The position numbers were made by a program, and so were the translations under genes. Shown in pieces: positions 1-9,400 of a DNA stretch of 64,000 nucleotides. Below the pieces are notes generated by a model, which saw nothing but the letters and a program-made list of their open reading frames with translations, did no database searches and was not told the DNA's origin. This DNA is from Macrotrachela quadricornifera (Eukaryota > Rotifera > Eurotatoria > Philodinida > Philodinidae). The stretch's first letter is position 1. Each line of letters starts with the position of its first letter. The stretch covers positions 706,742 to 770,741 of the forward strand of contig JAJEKB010020897.1 of assembly GCA_022393335.1 (NCBI GenBank). The letters are read 5' to 3'.

Positions 1-1734
1 TATCACATATAAAAAAATGAGGCAAATCTGAAAACCTCGATTGAGCAACTTCCGGCGTGGCTTACATGCAGTGACTCATATAGCCTTTTCTAAATCACGT
101 TTCTAGAAAATGCCAATATGAAATAATGGTATCAAATGCTTTAACTGCCGAAATTATGATTGAATACGTTAATGTTAGATACTGGAAGACCTCATGCCAT
201 TTATAAACGGCAGCGATAATCATATAGTTAAGTAAAAGTTTGCGGATCAAAATTTAATAATAATATTTGTCAACAAGCAATGAGATTTTGATCAAAATAA
301 ATATTTAGACATTTTTTTTCAATGAATTTCTCACATATCTGTAGTTTTTGGCTAATCTTGACAAACTTTTCTATATCGATAAGATCCATTTATATCTTTT
401 ACATTTTGCAGTTACCTATCGAAAAAAACATTTTGTAATTTTATTGAATCTAAATAGTATTTTAATAGATCAAATCGAAATTCACATTCGTTTAATCCTT
501 CAAAGACCGGTGGCCCATTTTTGGACCACCTGTTTTTCAGCAAAGAAAAGTGTTTATTTGACATTAAAAAATTAAATTTATGAGGTTATTATAGTCATAA
601 ACAACTGCATTTTTCATCTCATACTTTTAATTCTTTCTCTCCTTTCTTGATCTCACATATAAATTCTTTTTAAATATCTTTTGTTCTTGCTATTAAGATA
701 CCGTGGCATCATAATTTCTCTCTGCTCTCTGACCTTTTGTTTTTCGAGAATATTCTCAACCTCTTTTGAGTATATCTATTCTTGTTTTCATTGAAGAATT
801 TACATTGTTTTTAAATTTGCAAAGCACATCATTTTGGTTAAAGTGGAGAAAACTCTCTGCTTCTACAATGAACGCATAAGCCATAGAAGATCTTCCTCTA
901 AAAGTATGCCTAAAGTAGTATTACTAAAAATTGTCCTTAATTTTGAATGGAATGTATTTGTTCCTGAAAAGAAAAGATGTGCACATTGTAGCACTAAGGA
1001 AGCAGATTTTTAAACCAACATCGAATACTTATTCGTAAACTGCCATTTTATCCTAAAAATAAAAAAAAATTGTTTTTTGATCATCACAAGATTTTTATGC
1101 AGCTATTTTGAGTTAAAATAAAATAGAAAGGTTGAAAAATTTTTTTTTCATTTAAAAAAAAAATCGGCCCTCAAAAGGTTAATACAGGTCGACAAATTCG
1201 GTTCAAAAGAATTGTTCAAACATAACATCTATACTTTCTTTTAATTTATTATTATATTTAATAAATAGAAATGTTTAAATGACTTGATAAATTAGTATTA
1301 TTGATTATAACTTTATCTTTGTGTATAATTATCTCATATAAAAACACGTTTTAATGAATAGTATAAATATTTTCTCCTTGTTAGATGTTTCTGTTATTTA
1401 TGTATTTATTATGAAAATTAAGATTTTGATGGTAATTCCGTATAGTTCTTTTATAATTGTAACTAATAGACTTTAAAATATACGAATGCAAGATATACAC
1501 CAATAGAAAGAACAAAATAAAAACAAAGATTTTTCTTTTCTTTCTTCTATAAAAAAAAAAGAATTCTATTGTGGAATGCGTATATCTTAAGATAGCTAAT
1601 GTCAAAGGATCATTTTTTATTCTGTACAATACAGAAAAAAAAACCTAATAACCTTTTCTTTATATAACGAAGAAAATTTGTTATTTTTACCTATTCTCAT
1701 ATACGTTCTCTAAATAAATCAAGTTTAATTTAAA
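1..1734. other. No gene seen; 5' flank of receptor copy 1
   Basis: AT-rich sequence with no convincing coding region. From about 1230 to 1734 it resembles the segments upstream of receptor copies 2 (about 46510-46590 and 47735-48070) and 3 (about 50820-51192). The shared parts include a stretch reading toward a poly-pyrimidine/TATATA tract just before the start codon, so this 5' flank belongs to the duplicated receptor unit and probably includes its promoter. The short frames in 1-1230 have no family features. Confidence 0.6.
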
Positions 1735-3231
1735 ATGTTGCCATATAATAACATCTTACATTCGAATAAAAATCGAAAGAGTAAAATACTTAATGATCAA
1801 TGTCGAATATGTAGTGCTTCAGCTAAATATTTATATTTTGGTGTTGTATCATGTGAATCATGTAAAGTATTTTTTAAACGAAATGCTAATACTAAACAAG
1901 TAAGTTAAGTATTTTTTGTACTTATTTTATTCTATGTTATCTCATTTAGTCAAGACTTAAATGTGATTTTGATAATCAATGTGAAATTAATATTAATACT
2001 CGACATGTATGTACATCATGTCGACTTGATAAATGTTTTAAATGTGGAATGACTACTGACAAATTTCGAGCACCGAGATCGGTTAAATCAAATGAAAAAT
2101 CTCTAGTTAAAATACAGAAGCAACATCAACCAGAACGAGTATGATTATTCATATAATAATTTCTAACATTTAATTACTAGGTTGAGGAAAAAGTTCGTGT
2201 GCCGTGTTAAAATATGTCACGCGATTTCCGAACAGCCACTATATTTTAACACGACGCATGAACTTTTTCCTCAACTTAATATTATATATACTTGTCCTTT
2301 AGCTAAATTATTTTAATAAGAAAAATTTTTACTTATAGAATTTTGAAATGAGATTTTTAATATTTGTTTCTTTTCTATTTCAATAATCATATAAAAAATA
2401 CAATATTGTCAATGTAGTTATCATTATAAAATAATTATTTTATTTCTGTTATAGTTATCAACATTAAATCTTTTACAATCCGATTCATCATTATTAGATA
2501 AAAATCAATGGATTCTTCTTTCTAATTTAATTAATAGTTATAATGAATCAAAACTTTTATCAATTAGTCAACGTTTAATAGATACACATGAAATTTCACA
2601 ATATAATTATACAATATATCAATCACTTGTACAAGATTTCACAGGAACTTTGTATGAAACAACAGGCAGATATCTTTGTTCAAATGAAGATTTTCGTAAA
2701 TTATCATCTGATGATCGTTCAATAATCCTCCGTAATGCTGCTGATAATGTATCATGTATAAGTTGTCAATTTATTATGCATTATCTTCATTTATTAGAAC
2801 TTAATGCTTTTTCAAATGTTCTTGTAACAGTGTATGGAAAACAGGCAATTGATCTTCATCGTTGGGCAATGAAATTTATTGATCAAGATACAATATTAAT
2901 TAAATTAGCATTTTCATTATTTGCTCTTTCTGGAAATGCTTATTCATATTATGAAAATGTTTTAAAATATTTACCTAATTCAACAATTATATTTGAAATT
3001 CAAAATAAATATATTGAAATAACATGGAAATATCTTATTTATAAATATGGTTATTATGAAGCTATTAAAAGATTTGTTAATTTAATATCTTGGCTTTTAG
3101 CTTTAACTATACTTATATCTCATGCACAAACTCTTACAACTCATGTTAATGATGTTGATTCACTCGTTGAACAAACTGAACTTACACTTATTTTAGATGA
3201 TGTTGATGAAATAATTCAAACAAAATCATAA
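1735..3231 (+). CDS. Nuclear hormone receptor, copy 1
   Basis: Three-exon model: 1735-1899, 1950-2138, 2455-3231; all junctions are phase 0 with GT..AG ends, giving 376 residues. Exons 1 and 2 encode a C4-type nuclear-receptor DNA-binding domain. Finger 1 has Cys23, Cys26, Cys40, Cys43 with the P-box region CESCKVFFKR. Finger 2 has Cys60, Cys66, Cys76, Cys79 with the canonical 5-9-2 spacing, followed by CRLDKCFKCGM. Exon 3 (258 residues) is helical and fits a ligand-binding domain, ending at ILDDVDEIIQTKS without a clear AF-2 motif. As a family member it should be a nuclear, DNA-binding transcription regulator; ligand and targets cannot be told. The P-box is ESCKV rather than EGCKG, so half-site preference may differ from classical receptors. 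Intron 2 carries a 97 bp MITE absent from the other copies. Four paralogues lie at 48-64 kb. Confidence 0.9.
2180..2276. mobile_element. 97 bp TA-flanked mariner-type MITE
   Basis: Near-complete inverted repeat in intron 2 of receptor copy 1. The ends read GGTTGAGGAAAAAGTTC and, on the other strand, AGTTGAGGAAAAAGTTC, with only about 30 bp between the arms. The element is flanked by TA on both sides (2178-2179 and 2277-2278). The same intron in copies 2 and 3 lacks it, showing an insertion at a TA. The TA target and the TTGAGG-AAAAAGTTC ends suggest a Tc1/mariner-type non-autonomous element. Confidence 0.8.
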
Positions 3232-3949
3232 TCATCTCTATTCTATTATATATTCTATATAAAGATTTTGTTTTTCGTCAGTTATTATTAAAAATTGTAT
3301 GATGAAAGAAGAAAAAAGAATTTATCTCTTTGCGATAAAACTCACCAATATTCGGTTTCATATATTTTCTGTTTAAGCATCAACTTGATCGGTGTAAGCT
3401 GCCACTCGATGGGCATTTCGAGATACCATTCTGAGCCTTCCCTATCTCTGATGAATTCCGATCATTCAAAAGTTTTTTTACAAATCCAAAAAATTTTTAT
3501 TTACTAGATCTAATTTCTTTTTCAAGCACTCGATACCTATCGGATATTTTTGCAGAAATGAAGGTTCAAACATATGTATTTACGATTACGAAGCTTACAT
3601 AGGTCAGATGACCTAAACTGCAACGATTTAATCCCATATAAATCTATATATTATCTTGAAATATATTTTTTTCTCTTTGCTTTAAATATAATTTTAATTC
3701 GGTATTTTTTTCGAAAGCAATTCTTGGTATATATACATGTATATTTTGCTATTGTTGATCGTAAATAATATACTGAAAAACAAATTTCATTACAGATAAA
3801 TAGATTATGTAGAAAAAAAAGGAAACATCGAAAGTAAAATTAGGCACACTCGATTTATCTATCCCCGTTAAATCTGCAATCTCAGGTACTAAAGGGACTA
3901 AAATATAAATCGATAGTTTTAAATGATGTCATGAAGTAGTGCTTTATCA
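3232..3949. other. 3' flank of receptor copy 1, no gene
   Basis: The first roughly 120 bp match the 3' flanks of receptor copies 2, 3 and 4 (a segment with TTATTATTAAAAATTGTATGATGAAAGAAG), so the duplication unit runs past the stop codon. The rest is diverged AT-rich sequence with small unsupported frames. Confidence 0.55.
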
Positions 3950-4456
3950 CAGAGATGTCCATCGCGCCGCTGACGCGACCGCGGTTGGCGGCGCGGCAGC
4001 GGCAGGTTTTTTTTTAGATTATCGCGGCGCGGCACATCACTCATAATGGCGCCGCGGCAGTGGCGCGGCAGAGGCTTTTCATGTTTTTAGCCACCGCGGC
4101 AGCGACGCGGCTCGATTTTTTTGCAGAAATTTTATCTGTAATTCTAAAAAATATCCAACCTCAGACCTGAAATTAAACTCTAAAAAGTGGCATTTTTTCT
4201 TCATGTAGTGACAGCGGCAACGTTTTTAGTATGTCGATGTGCAGAAGCACCGTGGCAACATGTATTTTATATAATACCGCGGCGTGGCAGCTTACGATTT
4301 TATACCACAGCGGCGCGGCTGCGGCGCGGCACCTTTTGATTTTATACCATAGCGGCGCGGCAGCCTTCGATTTTGAACCACGGCGGCGCGGCTCCAGCAG
4401 CTGTAAAAGACCGCGGCGCGGCAGCGGCAGATTTTCAGCCGCGATGGACATCTCTG
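3950..4456. mobile_element. hAT-type MITE with GC-rich internal repeats
   Basis: A 507 bp block bounded by perfect 17 bp terminal inverted repeats CAGAGATGTCCATCGCG and an exact 8 bp direct duplication CTTTATCA (3942-3949 and 4457-4464). An 8 bp duplication and CAGRG-type ends are the hallmark of the hAT superfamily. The inside is full of degenerate GCGGCGCGGCAGC-like units in both orientations, very unlike the AT-rich surroundings. There is no transposase frame; the frames that cross it are low-complexity Ala/Arg strings. Confidence 0.88.
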
Positions 4457-5074
4457 CTTTATCAAAGAGTAATCGAAAATCAGAATTATTTAAATGCTCA
4501 GTATATTTAAGTATTATGAATCTAAGTTGATTATGATTTTTTTTTCAAGACTCTCAACAGATTTATATCGTTGCTCTAGTTGTAGACAATAAATAATATT
4601 GTTTCAATCATGAAATTACATAAAAAACGCCTATAAAACAGAAGAAATTTCCGAGAGATCATAGAATAAAAGTAAAAAAATCATTCAAAAACTGCATTTC
4701 TTGGATATTTTTCTCATTCGAAATTAAGATGAACAATCAAAACTATCATTTTCGATAGATGTGTCCCATTCAGCATTCGATACGCTGATTACTCCGATTC
4801 ATCGGAATCATATTGAGTAACAGAAATGATTTTTTCCATAGGTCTCCTATCTTCGAGTAGTCGATATTTCGATGGTTTTCGGACGATCGAAATGTGTCCG
4901 AGGAATCGAAAATAAATGTACAATGAAAAAATGTTTCCGAAACCTCGACATTCAATAGTCGCCAACGAGTTCAAAATTCGAGAAGAACGAGAAAATAAAT
5001 ACCTTCAGGTTTTGACTACTTGTCACATTCATCATCGATTTTTCAGTAGACTTCACAATCAATCTGATTATTTA

Positions 5075-6063
5075 TTATAAATAAAAATCAATAAAATGAA
5101 CAAGTAGATCACTTGTGAATTTTTGTAATCGGTCGAATCCAATTTCTCCATTCAATTGAAAGAGAATAAAGTACCACCATCGAATGGGTAGAGTTAATAT
5201 GTGCATTATTGAATGAGAATATGTGCCATAACAAGAAGCTATCATATCGTTAACAATTATGGTACCTTCGAATGTCAACGGAGCATATGCATAGTCATCG
5301 TATACAAATATTTTTTTAATGTCAATGACTTTCAATGGGCGTAGATCCGACGCGAAAACATAGTCACCCACATATATGTCTTGAGCAAATGAGTAATACG
5401 TATTTTTACCGTATTTTTGAAGAATAAATAACGAATGCAATGGTGTCAAACGTAGCGGAGAGGTGGATTCTGTTGTATAAATATCGATAAAACTAATTGA
5501 ACGCCGATAATGACGAAAAATAGCTAAGACAGCACTCGATACCACATCATTTTTTCTTTTAACATAGACTAGATCACCGACAGCAAGCTCACTCATCCTT
5601 TTTGATTGACCATTGGCCAGATGTACAGTAGCATTGGATGCAAAGCAGAAACGCTTATCTAAATTAAACACGACATTAAGAATATTTTAAAAAGTGACTC
5701 TCAGAGTTTACTTGGTTTTTTAGTAGTTGCTGTTGGCGTTGTAGTGGATGTTGTTGTAGTGGATGTTGGTGTTGACGTTGTAGTCGATGTCGTTGTTGTT
5801 GGTGTTGTAGTGAATGTCGTTGTTGTTGACGTTGTAGTGGATGTCGTTATTGTTGATGTTGTGGTGATCGTTTTTGAACCAGAAGGTGTAAAAATGACGT
5901 ATTTTAGCAACAAGACGACCAGAGTTGTAAGCAACATTAAACAAATGAAAAAGGTTATGATAATTGTGAACCATTTATGATGCAATCTACGTTTTCGACG
6001 CTTTTGATCATGTGGGAGTAATGGATCACTCGCGTCATTCGATTTGCGCTGAGAATTTTTCAT
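5075..6063 (-). CDS. Type II membrane protein: Thr-rich stalk plus Hedgehog-type Hint (Hog) domain
   Basis: Two exons on the minus strand: 6063-5712 and 5658-5075, with a 53 bp intron (phase 1), giving 311 residues. Residues 1-30 are basic (QKRRKRR). One hydrophobic helix follows (about 33-56), then a Thr/Ser stalk (about 63-112), then a Hint domain from Cys122. Within the Hint domain the start CFASNATV, the T-x-x-H pair Thr189/His192 and the late Cys260 (ASCYG) match the catalytic layout of Hedgehog C-terminal autoprocessing domains. In the family, the first Cys performs an N-to-S acyl shift and the domain cuts itself off. The residue 45 after the Cys is His167 where Drosophila Hedgehog has Asp303, so sterol transfer is doubtful. 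There is no Hedge signalling domain. Cleavage, if active, would leave a membrane-tethered stalk and release the Hint domain outside the cell; this is inference. Confidence 0.82.
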
Positions 6064-6419
6064 ATTTTAATCGACGAGAAACTACAAATCGTAGATGGTG
6101 AATAATAAATAGTGGTACGTCTACAATTGTCACGACTACTAGAAAAGGTGAACTAAGCATGTATTCTATGTTTAATATTCATTACCATACTATTATCTTT
6201 GTATCAAAGGTTTGATATGTAGTCACTTTGATACAGAGATATTTCTTAACTTTGTGCTTTTTCACATTCAAATGCTTATCTTGCCGTCAACACACTTAAA
6301 CATATATCACATGACATTATCGTCGTAATTTTGCCTTGCATTAAAAACAACTTCTACCTTTGATTCTATCGTCTACAAATAACTCAATAAATATTTATAA
6401 ATAAACTTCTGACAATAAA

Positions 6420-9400
6420 ATGAAACGTATAAAACAAATATGGAACCGTGTGAAAGAAATTACGGCCACTGAATATTCATCTGATAGTGATGACGAACTT
6501 GACTCTACATTTGATGATCAGGCAAGTAGCATATACATTTTAGTTTGATGCCAGAATTTATAACAGAGACCGTCACAGAGCACTTTTTTGTCTGGCCTGT
6601 CTCGCAAATGATTTATACGATTTTTTTTGTTCTGCTCCATTCCTTCGACTAGTGTAGATATGCACCGAAACCGGTACCCGACTGGGAATCTCAGATTCGA
6701 AATTTGGCCGCTACCAGATTAAGTACGTGTCGGATCCAAACTTCTCGGGTTCTGTCATTCAAAGTACTGGAAATTCTCACACCTTATATCATCAAGTCCT
6801 ATATTACAAGGGGAGGGATGCCTTTGCGTCTTCATGTCCTATCTAATAGGGCTGCCCTTAGATCCTCATTATCTATATATTATAGGTATCCTTGGGTCCA
6901 GAACGGCTATTTTATGGGGTACCCTTGAGTCCTCGATTGCTATACTATGGGCAGAGATGCAGCAATACCAATATGACTCATAGCAAATGGTATTTCCTAT
7001 ATTGAAAGACTAGAGTCTAGACACCAGAATTGATCTGTCTACACTTTTTCTTTTTGTCGTTAGCATAGCACAAACGACCATTTTTTGGATAAATGGTCAC
7101 GTATGTATAGCACAAATGACAACGTAACCATGGCATAAACGACTATTTTTTTCGAATCCAAGATCATGTAACTACGGTACCATTGATCATTTCGACAAAT
7201 ATGGTATAAATGGCCATATAGCACGCATAATATAAATCAGCATATGACGTATAGTAAAATTTTGACAAGTGAATGAGACGAAATCCATATTTTATGATCT
7301 ATCAAAATAATATTATTTCAAATGTGACTTTTTTCTGAGTATAAACAGTGTTAGTTGTTTTGGCGTCCTTTTTTACTCAGAGGAATTTTAGTATCAGCTG
7401 TTTAATCTTAATCTTATAACTTTCTTGCACATGCGTGTTATTGTACCGTCAGCCTAGGGTGAAGTAAAACAGTTGTTGATGAGCGTTGATTGCTGGCATT
7501 GGTGACACTGGTATTGTTACATCCCTACCAATAACATAGTAATTGACGACCTAAGGGTGCCCTCATAGCATAGTATTTGAGGATCCAAGGATACCTCCAT
7601 ACAACAGCCCTTGAGGACTTTTGCTATTTCTGCATGGACACATAATTCTAGTTGACAATTTAAGTCAAAATACGATTTTGCTGAATCAACGAAAGGATTC
7701 TTTATGACCGAATATAGCTTAATTGAGTAAAAAAATTTTACCACTATTCAACGACAGGTCGAGATTTAGTTTTTATAAGTTGATAGATGCACTTTCAATG
7801 TGATAAGAAATGATAAATGTACATAGAATCAAAAGACCTCATTGAACGTGATGAATTTGATAACGTGCCATATCCATACGTTCTCATGAGATTGATTAAA
7901 GATATAAATTTATCACTATAACTATTGTTCATTTCGTAGTTCAAGGGTTATGGACATGTTTTGAATAACTTTAAAACAAAAAGAGAAAAATAAGTCGGAT
8001 TCTCAACACTATCTAGAAACAATATTACTGCAGCTTTTTATAAAATCCATGAAAAAATCTAGTCACTTGTCTTCTGAGATACAGTATTAGTAGATAAAGA
8101 TGATCTTTATCTACTTTGAAAGCAATAAGCTTTCTAAACTATAATATAATGAATAAATAACCTATCTCTGTCTCTATCGATTAGCACAAACGCAAGATCG
8201 ATATTTTCTCCTTCAAAAGATAAAAAGAATTTACTGAATCCTACTCATCAACATTTTTTAAAATCTGGCCAGCTAATAACTGTCATCTTATACAAAATCT
8301 TAGTCGTTCTCAATCCCATAACATGATTCATTAGTCTTTGGATTGTTTTTCTCTACTAAAAACATCATCAAAATCATGCATTGAATTTACTTTTCTCGAA
8401 ATTTTATTCCATCGATGTTTTCTATAATAAAAACTTTGAGAGGCTAAATTAATTAATCGGAAAGAGATTTAAAGATATTTACGCAAGTCCGCTTTAAAAC
8501 GATAATAATCATCAGTAACATATACGCTATAAGACATGGGGGAAAAAGCGGATTTGGGATTTTCAGATTTTTTTGGATTTTCGGATTTTTTTGGATTTTT
8601 TCGGATTTTTGTGGATTTTTAGATTTTGAAAATCCAAAAATCCAGCAGCAATTTCCTCTTGTAACTAATGGAATTTCGAGCTGAAATTTTTGCTATATGT
8701 AGGCCTTGTGGTCCTCAAAACATCCTAAAAGTTTCAGCGCAAACAGATCTTTTTTTCTGAAGATAATCCAATTACAAAAAATACTCACATTTCGCAGCAT
8801 GATTGGAAAATCGAGTTTTCTTGAAAGTTGATTATCTTGAGAGAGAAACATCCGTTTACGCTGAAAATTTTAGAATATTCTAAGAACCACGCGGTCTACA
8901 TATGGCAAAAATTTCAGCTCGAAATTCCTTCATTTACAAGAGGAAATCGCTGCTGGATTTTTGGATTTTTCTGGATTTTTCTGGATTTTCTGGATTTTTT
9001 TGGATTTGAAATCCAAAAAAATCCGCTTTTTCCCCCTTGCTATAAGAACTATAATCATCATCATCATAATTATCTAGCCCTTTAATTTCTCTAACATATA
9101 TGTCAGTCTCCTTGAATAATGTCTCACATTAATCGACATACCTGATGTAAACGATTGCTTCTGTTGGATTTAAGCCATATATTCATTCTTGCACCAATTT
9201 CTTCATGTCAATTAAATTCAACTTCGCATTTCTATCATATATTTATGCGTTCATGTGATTGACTTCGATTATTAAATCTTATAGCTACTAGATATGTACG
9301 CAGCAGTAAATTTTGACGCCTCACGGGACTCTTCCATGCATATCGAAATTTCGACTAGCCGACCTCTGTAAATAGTTTTTCTGAGCATCCTCGTGCCTAC

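Noticed and set aside
348..575. 75-codon plus-strand frame
   Set aside because: No family motif, AT-rich low-information sequence, no splice partners; likely chance.
3295..3768. Two small plus-strand frames after receptor copy 1
   Set aside because: They lie in the duplicated 3' flank and are not conserved as frames in the flanks of the other copies.
4173..4530. Overlapping frames on both strands with Ala/Arg repeats
   Set aside because: They arise from the GC-rich repeats of the hAT MITE and cross its terminal repeat.
6775..7625. CRISPR-like array
   Set aside because: Units are degenerate, change orientation, and the host is a eukaryote.
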